Assembly: GCA_023422095.1 (NCBI GenBank)
Contig: JAEZSD010000026.1
Coordinates: 1 to 17,609, forward strand
DNA from: Bacillota bacterium
GTDB lineage: Bacteria > Bacillota_I > Bacilli_A > RFN20 > CAG-826
Direction: 5' to 3'
DNA: 17,609 nt
Shown: positions 5,731 to 14,028 of the stretch, in pieces
Layout of the letters: each line of letters opens with the position of its first letter
Numbering within the stretch: position 1 is the first letter of the stretch
Translations under genes and position numbers: made by a program
Notes under the pieces: generated by a model
Databases searched by the model: none
Told to the model about the DNA's origin: nothing
Seen by the model: only the letters and a program-made list of their open reading frames with translations

Positions 5731-7295
5731 AAAAAAGTTTAAAATTTGGTTTAAGCGGTCTTGCACTTGCGGCGGGAGTTATAATTTTAACTAGTTGTAC
5801 TGCTTCGTTCTGCTCTGTCACGGACAAAGCCCACATCCTATATCTATTTGATTATGGTGTGACAGCTTATTATGAAGATACATTGGATAAGCCGGAAGAA
5901 GCCGAAGCGTTAACAATTACAGTTAATGGAGAAGAATATTCCACCAACTTGTTTTTTACCGCCAGCTTTGATGAAGTAAATGCCAAATACATCAACAAAA
6001 TCAACACAGCAGCTGAAGAAGCATATATTCGCGCCCCCTCTTTGAGCTATTTCAAAACATTTGATCAAGTTGTTTTGAGCAAAACGATTGAAAAAGCTGT
6101 CACTGAGGATGACCCATTGATTGGAACAGAGATTGTTGTCAATGATGTTTTAAAACATATAGACTTTCAAGATTCTGGATCACTCTTTTGCCCTGCTGAT
6201 CAGTATGACGATTATTCGAATAACAAAGGATTGCTCGATAAATATGGGTACGTCAAATACGAAGACTCCACAAACAGCAAAAAAGTTTTGTGGACAAACT
6301 GGGATGTTTATAATCAGGAAGTTCGTTCTTCATTAAGCAACATTGATGAAGCCGCAACAAACGACTATGTTTCATTTTATAAAACAAAAATGAATAGTTA
6401 TATTTCTTCTTACCGTTCCTGCTTGGCGATAAATTCTGGTGACTATGGCACCTATGGCGTTCATTCTTTACCAGCAGAAATTGAAGCCAAACCATGGACC
6501 AGTTGGAAAGGATTACTTGAATTCTTATTTGTTTGGCCAATCGCTGCCCTAATCGATGTCCTTGCTACAGCATTTGCCGCGGTGGGTACTGGATGGGCAT
6601 CAATTTTATCAATTTTAATTGTCACCGTCATTGTCAGAACATTAATGTTGTTCGTCACATTTAAACAACAAAAATCAACCGCTGTTATGACTCGTTTACA
6701 ACCCGAAGTCGCAAAGATCCAGGCCAAATATCCTAATGCCAACACCAATAAAATGGATAAGCAAAGGCTAAGCGAAGAAACAGCGAGGCTTTATAAGAAG
6801 AATAAAATCAACCCATTGACTTCTATTCTCGTCATGTTGGTTCAATTCCCAGTATTTATCTGTGTGTGGGGTGCTATGCAAAGCGCAGCAATCCTATCCT
6901 CTGGTCAATTATGGGGATTAAGACTAAGTGATTCAATTAGCGCCACTATGTTTAATGCCGCTTCTTGGACAACTGCCGGAGGAATGGGCGGATTGACAGC
7001 CACAATTCTCTTTGTATTAATGGCGGCCGCTCAAGCGGTTTCCATGCTCTTACCAAGATGGTTACAAAAGAAAAAAGGAAAGAATATTCCTAAATTAAGC
7101 AAAAACCCATCCCAAGCTAGCACTGATAACAAGATGAAGTGGTTCACTTACATTATGTTAGCCATGATTATCTTCATGGGCTTCTCACTCGCATCAGGCA
7201 TGGGCGCTTATTGGTTATTCGGTGCTGTTTATTCAATAGTTCAGTCGTTAGTTACTCATTTGATTACTGAGCGAAACACTAAAAAAAGAAGGTAA
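5727..7295 (+). CDS. yidC: YidC/OxaA-type membrane protein insertase, lipoprotein with large extracytoplasmic insert
   Basis: YidC inserts and folds membrane proteins, alone or with SecYEG. The 522 residues begin with a lipoprotein signal: charged MKK, a hydrophobic run, and lipobox LTSC with Cys24 as the lipid site. The insertase core starts near residue 260. It has the hydrophilic-groove Arg (R304 in IVTVIVRTLMLFVTFKQ), the cytoplasmic hairpin with LQPEVAKIQAKYPN (324-337), and further membrane segments around 363-385, 418-442 and 472-512. The tail is basic (TERNTKKRR). Unlike the roughly 260-residue Bacillus homologues, about 230 residues lie between the lipid anchor and the core; I recognise no domain in that stretch. 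It includes three more Cys (29, 155, 232). The gene overlaps rnpA by four bases and precedes khpB. Confidence 0.96.
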   Translation: MKKSLKFGLSGLALAAGVIILTSCTASFCSVTDKAHILYLFDYGVTAYYEDTLDKPEEAEALTITVNGEEYSTNLFFTASFDEVNAKYINKINTAAEEAYIRAPSLSYFKTFDQVVLSKTIEKAVTEDDPLIGTEIVVNDVLKHIDFQDSGSLFCPADQYDDYSNNKGLLDKYGYVKYEDSTNSKKVLWTNWDVYNQEVRSSLSNIDEAATNDYVSFYKTKMNSYISSYRSCLAINSGDYGTYGVHSLPAEIEAKPWTSWKGLLEFLFVWPIAALIDVLATAFAAVGTGWASILSILIVTVIVRTLMLFVTFKQQKSTAVMTRLQPEVAKIQAKYPNANTNKMDKQRLSEETARLYKKNKINPLTSILVMLVQFPVFICVWGAMQSAAILSSGQLWGLRLSDSISATMFNAASWTTAGGMGGLTATILFVLMAAAQAVSMLLPRWLQKKKGKNIPKLSKNPSQASTDNKMKWFTYIMLAMIIFMGFSLASGMGAYWLFGAVYSIVQSLVTHLITERNTKKRR

Positions 7296-7300
7296 ATGAA

Positions 7301-7900
7301 ATGAAAGAATATCAAGGAAAAACCGCAGAAGAAGCATTGAGTAATGCTGCAGAAGAACTTAATCTACCTGTTGACCAATTAATATATATTGTCAGCGACA
7401 AGAAAAAAGGTCTCTTCTCGAAAAAAATCGTTGTTGAAGTATACCAAATTGCCGATGTAATTAAATACGCCGAGGATTATATCCTCGAAGTAGTTGATAA
7501 TCTAGAAATCGAATCAGCAGTGCAATCAGCCTATGATAACGATATTATTCGAATCACAATTGATTCTGCTCATAACCCAGTTTTAATTGGAAAGAATGGC
7601 AAGACACTCCAAGCTTTAAATGAATTAACAAAATTAGCGGTCTCAAACCACTTCCATAAAAGATTTAGAATCTTGCTGGATATTAATGGATATAAAGATA
7701 GCAAATACATTAGATTGTCACGAATTGCTCGTAGAGCCGCTCATGATGTCCAAAAGACTCGTGAAACATACATCTTTGATCCAATGCCAGCAGACGAAAG
7801 AAGAGCGGTTCATAACGCTTGTACCGGATTATCAAACATCCGAACCGAGTCTGTAGGTGAAGGAACCCATCGACAAGTCCAAATAATTTATGTTGATTAG
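7301..7900 (+). CDS. khpB: KhpB/Jag, KH and R3H RNA-binding protein
   Basis: This is a 199-residue cytoplasmic RNA-binding protein of the Jag (KhpB) family, tied in other Firmicutes to cell-wall and division control and to small-RNA binding. An N-terminal Jag_N domain (about 1-50, with KKGLFSKK) is followed by a KH domain with the GxxG loop GKNG (97-100). A C-terminal R3H domain has the Arg-x3-His pair at R167 and H171 (ERRAVH). It starts six bases after yidC and is the last gene before a terminator, the usual yidC-jag pairing. Confidence 0.95.
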   Translation: MKEYQGKTAEEALSNAAEELNLPVDQLIYIVSDKKKGLFSKKIVVEVYQIADVIKYAEDYILEVVDNLEIESAVQSAYDNDIIRITIDSAHNPVLIGKNGKTLQALNELTKLAVSNHFHKRFRILLDINGYKDSKYIRLSRIARRAAHDVQKTRETYIFDPMPADERRAVHNACTGLSNIRTESVGEGTHRQVQIIYVD

Positions 7901-7904
7901 TATT

Positions 7905-7926
7905 AAGCGCCCTTAGGGTGCTTTTT
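7905..7926 (+). terminator. Rho-independent terminator after khpB
   Basis: An eight-pair stem, AAGCGCCC (7905-7912) with GGGTGCTT (7916-7923) including one G-U pair, has a TTA loop and runs into a T tract (7922-7926). It ends the rpmH operon 19 bases before mnmE. No separate mnmE promoter is visible, so read-through may feed the next genes. Confidence 0.85.
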
Positions 7927-7944
7927 ACACTTTGAAAGGTATTT

Positions 7945-9273
7945 ATGTTTGAAACAATTGTTGCGTTGGCGACACCGCCATTAAAATCAGCTTTAGCCAT
8001 CATTCGGTTATCTGGTGATGATTGTTTTGAAGTTGTTTCTAAGATGTTCACCAAAGACATAAAAGAAATTAAAGAAAAGACCATCATGTATGGGACCATC
8101 ATAGATGGAGTAGAAAAAATAGACCAAGTAATTTTATTAATTTATAAAGGTCCAAAAAGTTTTACTGGTGAAGATTCGGTAGAAATTATTTGTCATGGCT
8201 CAATGCTGATCGTTAACCAAATTATTTCTCTCTCTTTAAAATTTGGGGCGCGCCTTGCAACCCATGGAGAGTTTTCTTCGAGAGCTTTTTTTCATAACAA
8301 AATAGATCTTATTCAAGCTGAATCAATCAACGATGTCATTAATGCGACCACCCAGGAAGCAAAAAAACTTTCCCTCCTTTCGTTAGAAGGAGAAGTCACT
8401 CAAATCATTCAGCCCATTAAGTCAAAAATAGCCGATATACTCTCCCTTATTGAAGTTAATATAGATTTTCCTGAATACGAAGATATTGAAATTGCTAACA
8501 AAGAAAAGGTCATGGAATATGTCGACATCATTAATGAAAACATCAGCAAATTGATTTTAGATGGTCGAAAAGCAAAGATTATTAAAGATGGAATTAAAGT
8601 TGCGATTGTTGGCAAACCAAACGTTGGAAAATCATCCCTTTTGAATGCCTTAATAGGTGAAGATAAAGCTATTGTAACGGATATCGCAGGAACAACAAGA
8701 GACGTCGTTGAAGGCGATGTAAATCTGAAAGGCGTAGTCTTACATTTGCTAGACACCGCTGGTATACGTGATTCGAGAGATTTGGTTGAATCAATTGGTG
8801 TTGAAAAAGCCAAAAACTCAATTCAAAAAGCTGAACTAGTTATAGTTGTTCTTGATGCAAGCGAAAAAGAAGATTCTGAAGATCAAACCATATTAAATAT
8901 GACCGAGGGAATAAACAGAATCATTGTGTACAACAAAAGCGATAAAAAGATCGTTAATAAAGGCAGCGGGCTTTATATTTCTGCTCTTAAAAAAGACATC
9001 AATCCTTTAATAGATGAAATTTATAAAACATTAGGTCTAGATGACCAATCTTTTGAGCAGCCCGCACTTAACAACGCGCGACAAATAGGCTTGCTTGAAA
9101 GAGCTAAAGAATCTTTGCAAAAAGCCAAAGAAGACGCTGGAAGCGATTTACCAATTGATTTGGTGGCGGTCTCCATTCGAGATGCTTATGAATCGATTTT
9201 AGAGATATTAGGAGAAACTAATCAAGTGGATATTTCTAAAGAAATATTTGCAAGATTTTGCGTTGGAAAGTAA
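7945..9273 (+). CDS. mnmE: tRNA modification GTPase MnmE
   Basis: MnmE works with MnmG to build the (carboxymethyl)aminomethyl group on U34 of certain tRNAs. The 442-residue protein has the tetrahydrofolate-binding N-terminal domain (start MFETIVALATPPLKSALAIIRLSG). The inserted G domain has G1 GKPNVGKS (223-230), G2 DIAGTTRD (246-253), G3 DTAG (270-273) and G4 NKSD (330-333). The conserved C-terminal CVGK (Cys439) is intact. An AAAGG lies just upstream. Its partner mnmG, often next in line near origins, is not in this window; tatD follows instead. Confidence 0.97.
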   Translation: MFETIVALATPPLKSALAIIRLSGDDCFEVVSKMFTKDIKEIKEKTIMYGTIIDGVEKIDQVILLIYKGPKSFTGEDSVEIICHGSMLIVNQIISLSLKFGARLATHGEFSSRAFFHNKIDLIQAESINDVINATTQEAKKLSLLSLEGEVTQIIQPIKSKIADILSLIEVNIDFPEYEDIEIANKEKVMEYVDIINENISKLILDGRKAKIIKDGIKVAIVGKPNVGKSSLLNALIGEDKAIVTDIAGTTRDVVEGDVNLKGVVLHLLDTAGIRDSRDLVESIGVEKAKNSIQKAELVIVVLDASEKEDSEDQTILNMTEGINRIIVYNKSDKKIVNKGSGLYISALKKDINPLIDEIYKTLGLDDQSFEQPALNNARQIGLLERAKESLQKAKEDAGSDLPIDLVAVSIRDAYESILEILGETNQVDISKEIFARFCVGK

Positions 9274-9274
9274 T

Positions 9275-10042
9275 ATGATTTTTGATACTCACTGCCACCT
9301 TAATGACGATGCCTTGTTTTCTTCTATTGACGAAATTATTGAAGAAGCAAAAAAAGTTGGAGTTAATAAGCTATTGGTGGTTGGATGGGACAAAGATAGC
9401 TCAATTAGAGCCGTCAACCTGGCTGAAAAATATCCTGAAATCTACGCAGCTATTGGGTTTCATCCAAGCAATGTCTTTGATGTAACAGAAGAAGACTATA
9501 AAGAAGTAATGTCTTATATTTCTCACCCAAAAGTTGTGGCTGTTGGTGAAATTGGCCTTGATTATCATTGGAATAAGAAAATCGAAGAAAGAAACATCCA
9601 AAAAGAATTTTTCATCCGCCAAATAAAAACAGCCAATAAACACCATAAGCCGATAACTATTCACAATAGAGAAGCTTTCGAAGATTGTTTAAACATTCTT
9701 AAGGAATATAAGCCAGAAGTAGGAGGAGTAATGCACTGTTATTCTGGAAGTTTGGAATCCTTACCGGAAGTTTTAAGTTTGGGTCTTTTAATTGGCTTAG
9801 GCGGAACTTTAACCTTCACAAATGCAAAAAAAATAAAAGAAATCTGCGAAGAAGCTCCACTTGAAAGGATTGTTGTAGAAACTGACTCCCCTTATTTATC
9901 ACCCCATCCATTAAGAGGAACAACTAATGTTCCGAAAAATATCGCTCTTGTTATTGATGAGATTGCGCGATTAAAGAAAATCTCGAAAAAGCACATTATC
10001 GATGTTTTATATGACAACTCGTGTAAAATGTTTCACGTGTAA
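9275..10042 (+). CDS. tatD: TatD-family metal-dependent hydrolase (3'-5' DNase type)
   Basis: TatD proteins are TIM-barrel nucleases of the amidohydrolase class. With ATG at 9275 the protein is 255 residues and begins MIFDTHCHL, the family start. Metal ligands are all visible: H6 and H8, E92 (GEIGLDYHW), H130 (TIHNRE), H154 (MHCYSG) and D204 (ETDSPYLSPHP). A longer frame reaching back to 9248 inside mnmE was rejected because it adds residues before this start, and a GGAAAG sits eight bases before 9275. In Bacillus the same neighbour order (tatD-rnmV-rsmA) is kept. Confidence 0.95.
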   Translation: MIFDTHCHLNDDALFSSIDEIIEEAKKVGVNKLLVVGWDKDSSIRAVNLAEKYPEIYAAIGFHPSNVFDVTEEDYKEVMSYISHPKVVAVGEIGLDYHWNKKIEERNIQKEFFIRQIKTANKHHKPITIHNREAFEDCLNILKEYKPEVGGVMHCYSGSLESLPEVLSLGLLIGLGGTLTFTNAKKIKEICEEAPLERIVVETDSPYLSPHPLRGTTNVPKNIALVIDEIARLKKISKKHIIDVLYDNSCKMFHV

Positions 10043-10048
10043 AATATT

Positions 10049-10573
10049 ATGCTTTATTTTGATGGAATTATTGTCGTAGAAGGAAAAACTGATGTGGCAT
10101 TTTTGTCATCATTTATTAATGCTGAATACGTAATGACAAATGGATATGAATTACCTAAGTCGGAAATTACTTATTTGGAAGCAGCTTCTAAGATAAAGCA
10201 AGTTTTAATAATGACTGATCCGGATGAAGCTGGCGAAATAATTAGAACAAGGTTAAAAATTCCTGGTTCTATAAACATTTACGCAAAAAAAATTTTCCGT
10301 TGCAAAAAGAAAAAGCACGGAATTGCAGAATGTAATAAAAACGAAATTATTGACGTTTTAGGGGTATATTTGTCAAATAAGTCTTCAAAAGTTCATGATA
10401 TTACCGTTTCATTTTTGAATGATCTTGGTCTTAACAACATTAATAATCGAACTATTTTTTCAAAAAAAGTTCCGGTCGGAATGGTCAATATGAAAAAGTT
10501 AGTCGAGCGTTTAAACACTTTAAAATATTCAAAGGAAGCTATAATAAAAGCTGTTGGAGAATTATCATGTTGA
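10049..10573 (+). CDS. rnmV: Ribonuclease M5 (5S rRNA maturation)
   Basis: RNase M5 trims 5S rRNA precursors in Firmicutes. The 174-residue protein has an N-terminal Toprim domain with E11 (VVEGKTD) and the DxD pair D57/D59 (MTDPDEAGEIIR), followed by the family stretch KKKHGIAEC (about 87-95). It lies between tatD and rsmA as in Bacillus and overlaps rsmA by seven bases. The start has no clear ribosome site, so translation may depend on coupling to tatD, whose stop is six bases upstream. Confidence 0.93.
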   Translation: MLYFDGIIVVEGKTDVAFLSSFINAEYVMTNGYELPKSEITYLEAASKIKQVLIMTDPDEAGEIIRTRLKIPGSINIYAKKIFRCKKKKHGIAECNKNEIIDVLGVYLSNKSSKVHDITVSFLNDLGLNNINNRTIFSKKVPVGMVNMKKLVERLNTLKYSKEAIIKAVGELSC

Positions 10574-11397
10574 TAAATAGAACTAATATTTTCGAAATTA
10601 CTAAAAATTTGAATTTAAAACCTGAAAAAGACTATGGTCAAAACTTTCTAGTTGAATCTGAAATTGCATCTCGTATAGTCGAGAGATTAGAAATTAATGA
10701 AAAGGATAAAATTTTAGAAATTGGACCAGGATTAGGCTCTCTTACTCATTTTATCTCTCTTAAAAGTTCCCCTTGCGATGCCGTAGACATTGATTTTAGA
10801 ATGATTAAGTTTTTAGAAGAAATATATGGTGGCTCTTCAGTCATTAAATTAATAAACAATGATGTTCGGAAAGTTGACATTTCTAAATATTCTAAAATTA
10901 TTGGTAATCTACCCTACAATATAACAACTGAATTGATTACTTTTTTATTACTAAATGGAAAATCGTGTCAAAAATTGGTTTTAATGTGCCAAGCAGAAGC
11001 TTTTGCTCGTTTTTCTGCCTCTACTGGAAGTGATTATGGAGCTGTTTCTGTTCTAGTCCATTTGCTTGGTGAATCAAAAAAGCTTTTTGTAGTTAAGGCC
11101 GGCTCTTTTTACCCGGCACCAAAGTGTGAATCAATTGTTTTCGAACTTCAATTAAACGGAAAAATTTGCCGAGATGATTGTTATGATACCTATTTTTTAG
11201 CAAAAACACTTTTTCTTAACCGGAGAAAGACAATTCTTAACAACCTTTCTCTTTTTTTAAAAGACCGCCCTTCAGCGGAAAAAATTTGTTTTGATTTAGG
11301 TATTCGGACTACTTTAAGACCCGAGCAACTCACGCCTTTTCAGTATCTCGCCATCTATAAAACAATTAAACTAAATGCTACAATTAAGAAGGATTAG
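10567..11397 (+). CDS. rsmA: 16S rRNA (adenine-N6,N6)-dimethyltransferase RsmA/KsgA
   Basis: RsmA dimethylates two adjacent adenines near the 3' end of 16S rRNA, using SAM, late in small-subunit assembly. In its 276 residues are DYGQNFL (22-28), SAM motif I LEIGPGLGSLT (50-60), and the catalytic motif IV NLPYNI (114-119). The C-terminal part has the RRKTILNNL stretch typical of the family. The start overlaps the end of rnmV, and a GGAG lies about eight bases upstream. A new promoter follows before ispE. Confidence 0.96.
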   Translation: MLINRTNIFEITKNLNLKPEKDYGQNFLVESEIASRIVERLEINEKDKILEIGPGLGSLTHFISLKSSPCDAVDIDFRMIKFLEEIYGGSSVIKLINNDVRKVDISKYSKIIGNLPYNITTELITFLLLNGKSCQKLVLMCQAEAFARFSASTGSDYGAVSVLVHLLGESKKLFVVKAGSFYPAPKCESIVFELQLNGKICRDDCYDTYFLAKTLFLNRRKTILNNLSLFLKDRPSAEKICFDLGIRTTLRPEQLTPFQYLAIYKTIKLNATIKKD

Positions 11398-11426
11398 TTA
11401 ATTGTTATTAAATTAGTTAAAATGTG

Positions 11427-11455
11427 TTGATGAACAAAGGTGTAATAATTATAAT
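11427..11455 (+). promoter_or_regulatory. Promoter of the ispE-glmU operon
   Basis: TTGATG (11427-11432), a 17-base spacer and TATAAT (11450-11455) form a good sigma-A type promoter in the 70-base gap before ispE. The start point should fall near 11462, about six bases before the ispE ATG at 11468, so the leader is nearly absent. Confidence 0.65.
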
Positions 11456-11467
11456 TATTTGAAATTT

Positions 11468-12322
11468 ATGAAAGATTTAGTTATTCGAAGTTTTGCGAAA
11501 ATAAACATTTGTCTAAACGTTCTTAATCGTCGTGAAGATGGTTTTCATGATCTTGACATGGTAATGGTGCCTATTGAACTACACGATTCTCTCCTCTTAA
11601 ACGAGGTAAAAAACACTGATGATAATTTTGTAACAATCGATGATTTTTCTGGAGTGAAAGTTCGTCACAATATTGCCTCATCTGCCTTAAGCTTGATTCA
11701 AGCTAAATATGGAATTAAAAAGAAATTCCGTGTTATTATTCACAAAGTCATTCCTATGCAGGCTGGATTAGGAGGCGGTTCTTCAAATGCTGCTTTTGTC
11801 TTAAAAGGCGTTGATAAGTTTCTCAATTTAAAAATTCCTTCTGGAGATCTAATTGAACTTGCAAAGCAACTTGGTTCCGATGTTCCGTTTTTTATCCCTT
11901 GCAAACCTGCTAGATGTCGCGGTACTGGTGGAGAATTTGAGCCAATAACAATTAAAAACAACTATTATGTTCTAATTGTAAAACCTGAAAAAGGATGCTC
12001 AACTCGCGACGTTTTTGAGGCATCTGACGGAATGGATTTGGTTACTGGAAATGTTGACAACGTTATAAAAGCTCTCGCTGAAGGAAATGACAAACTATTA
12101 GCCGAGTCTATTGTCAATTCTTTGGAAGAACCAGCTGCAAAAATAGTTCCTGAGATTAAAGTGATCAAACAAAAATTGGCAAAAATGGGTTTGGATATTG
12201 TCATAATGACTGGTTCAGGAAGCGCAGTAATTGCGCTAAGCACAAACTATTCTTTGATTAAGAATATCGCAAGAAAACTCGAAGACGATTACATCGTTGA
12301 GATAACTAAAATAATGAAATAG
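11468..12322 (+). CDS. ispE: 4-diphosphocytidyl-2-C-methyl-D-erythritol kinase IspE
   Basis: IspE phosphorylates CDP-methylerythritol in the MEP route to isoprenoids. The 284-residue GHMP kinase has SFAKINICLNV (8-18), the glycine-rich ATP loop PMQAGLGGGSSNAA (96-109), catalytic Asp138 in GSDVPFF, and the C-terminal GSGSAV motif. I chose the ATG at 11468 over a TTG at 11459 because the protein then begins MKDLVIRSFAKIN, as in the family. No ribosome site precedes either one; with the mapped promoter the message would have a leader of only about six bases. glmU follows after 12 bases. Confidence 0.95.
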   Translation: MKDLVIRSFAKINICLNVLNRREDGFHDLDMVMVPIELHDSLLLNEVKNTDDNFVTIDDFSGVKVRHNIASSALSLIQAKYGIKKKFRVIIHKVIPMQAGLGGGSSNAAFVLKGVDKFLNLKIPSGDLIELAKQLGSDVPFFIPCKPARCRGTGGEFEPITIKNNYYVLIVKPEKGCSTRDVFEASDGMDLVTGNVDNVIKALAEGNDKLLAESIVNSLEEPAAKIVPEIKVIKQKLAKMGLDIVIMTGSGSAVIALSTNYSLIKNIARKLEDDYIVEITKIMK

Positions 12323-12334
12323 GGGTATTGAATT

Positions 12335-13744
12335 ATGAATAATTATGCAATTGTATTGGCGGCTGGAAAAGGAACTAGAATGAAGTCTCGCGATCCTGAA
12401 AGATCCAAAGTGTCTTATCCAATTTTAGGAAAAGCTCTTGTAAATTATGTGATTGATGCCATCTTGCCAGTCGGCATGAAAGAAATTGTGGTCGTTGTTG
12501 GTTTTGGCGGTGAAGTAACAAAGAAATTAGTTGAAAATCGCGCAAAAGTAATTTGGCAAAAAGACTTAGTCGGAACTGGCAACGCTGTTTTGCAGGTAAA
12601 AGAATTGTTAAAAGACAAAGAAGGATCAACATTGGTAATTTGTGGAGACACACCTCTTGTTACCACCGAGACCATAGAGAATATTTTTAAAGTACACAAA
12701 AAAATCAAAAACCACCTTACCATAGTCACTGCTGTTTTAGAAAAAGCAGATGGATACGGAAGGATAATTCGTGATCCAAAAAGCAATTATGTTTTAGCAA
12801 TTAAGGAAGACAAAGATTGTTCCGAAAATGAAAAAGATATTCACGAAGTGAATGCAGGTCTTTATATTTTTGATAATAAATCCTTGTTTGAACATATTGA
12901 TCAACTCACGGCAGATAATTCACAACGAGAATATTACTTAACCGACTTAGTTGGCATCTTCAAAAGAAACGGCAAAAAAGTTGGCGCGTATGTTGTTGAG
13001 AACGCCGTCGAAGTTTTTGGAATTAACGATCGTGTTCAACTTTCCTATGCCGGTAAAGTTATTAGAAAAAGAATTAACCATGAACTCATGATGTCTGGTG
13101 TCTCAATGGAAGATCCAGATTCAACATATATTTCTCCAGATGTTGAAATTGGAAAAGATACTGTTATTCTTCCAAATACAACCATCTTCGGAAAATGCAA
13201 AATTGGCGAAGCCAACACAATCGGACCAAATACTTTTTTAGATACAGTCGAAATTGGCGATGATAATGTTGTTCAGTCTTCGTGGATTTCTGATTCTAAA
13301 ATTGGCAACTATAACGAGATTGGTCCGTTTACAAAAATGAGGGCGGGAACGATTATTGCAAACCATTGTAGAGTCGGCAACTTTGTTGAACTTAAGAATG
13401 TTGAATTACAAGACGGTGTTAAAGCCGCTCACCTTACCTACTTGGGTGATTGTCGAATTGGCGAGAAAACTAATGTTGGTTGTGGAACAATTACAGCTAA
13501 CTATGATGGTTTCAACAAAATGCATACCGAAATTGGTAAAAATGTATTCTTAGGCAGTGGAACAATTCTTGTTGCTCCTTTGAAAGTTGAAGATTCCTCT
13601 TTCACCGCTGCTGGTTCAACTATTACTAAGGATGTTAAGACCGACTCACTTGTCATTGCGAGAGCTCGACAAGTCGAAATTGAACATGGTTATACAACCT
13701 TTATGAGCAAAGCGAAAGCCAAAAAAGAGGCCTCGAAAAAATAA
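12335..13744 (+). CDS. glmU: Bifunctional GlmU: N-acetylglucosamine-1-phosphate uridyltransferase / glucosamine-1-phosphate acetyltransferase
   Basis: GlmU makes UDP-N-acetylglucosamine, the precursor of peptidoglycan and other envelope sugars. The 469-residue protein has both halves. The N-terminal nucleotidyltransferase has LAAGKGTRMKS (8-18) and metal-site D105 in CGDTPLV. The left-handed beta-helix of hexapeptide repeats runs from about 250 to 440 (for example IGKDTVILPNT, VGCGTITANYDG). The acetyltransferase catalytic His is H366 in AAHLTYLGD. A GGGG-containing site precedes the ATG. Its stop overlaps the start of the next small gene by one base (TAATG). Confidence 0.97.
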   Translation: MNNYAIVLAAGKGTRMKSRDPERSKVSYPILGKALVNYVIDAILPVGMKEIVVVVGFGGEVTKKLVENRAKVIWQKDLVGTGNAVLQVKELLKDKEGSTLVICGDTPLVTTETIENIFKVHKKIKNHLTIVTAVLEKADGYGRIIRDPKSNYVLAIKEDKDCSENEKDIHEVNAGLYIFDNKSLFEHIDQLTADNSQREYYLTDLVGIFKRNGKKVGAYVVENAVEVFGINDRVQLSYAGKVIRKRINHELMMSGVSMEDPDSTYISPDVEIGKDTVILPNTTIFGKCKIGEANTIGPNTFLDTVEIGDDNVVQSSWISDSKIGNYNEIGPFTKMRAGTIIANHCRVGNFVELKNVELQDGVKAAHLTYLGDCRIGEKTNVGCGTITANYDGFNKMHTEIGKNVFLGSGTILVAPLKVEDSSFTAAGSTITKDVKTDSLVIARARQVEIEHGYTTFMSKAKAKKEASKK

Positions 13745-13998
13745 TGCTTATTATTGATTCTTTCGGCCACAATATCTTTCTCGATAAAGAACTTGTTGGA
13801 TATATTGGAGAGAATGAGCTTTTCATAAGAGGAAAAAGATTTGCTTCTATTACTGATGACGGGATAATGACAATTCTTAATCGCGAGATCGGATATGTCG
13901 ATGACGATGGATCTATAATTATCAACGAAAAAGAAGTTGGTTATATTGATGGAGATAATAATTTTGTTTTTTTCAAATTACCAATCAAAAATGATTAA
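13744..13998 (+). CDS. Small repeat protein, beta-flower-like, function unknown
   Basis: I do not recognise a named gene. The 84-residue product is built from repeats of about 15-20 residues around a (V/I)GY(I/V) core: LVGYIGENELFI (about 18-29), REIGYVDDDGSIII (about 47-60) and KEVGYIDGDNNFVFF (about 63-77), with a more diverged unit GKRFASITDDGIMTIL between the first two. Such hairpin-like repeats recall four-fold beta-flower proteins; this is resemblance only. There is no signal peptide or membrane segment, and it is acidic in the repeats. It starts within the glmU stop (TAATG), so translation is likely coupled, and it lies 30 bases before the ROK kinase. Conserved design and coupling argue for a real gene. 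Confidence 0.75.
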   Translation: MLIIDSFGHNIFLDKELVGYIGENELFIRGKRFASITDDGIMTILNREIGYVDDDGSIIINEKEVGYIDGDNNFVFFKLPIKND

Positions 13999-14028
13999 AA
14001 TAACGGAGAAATACGGGGGTTTTATTAA

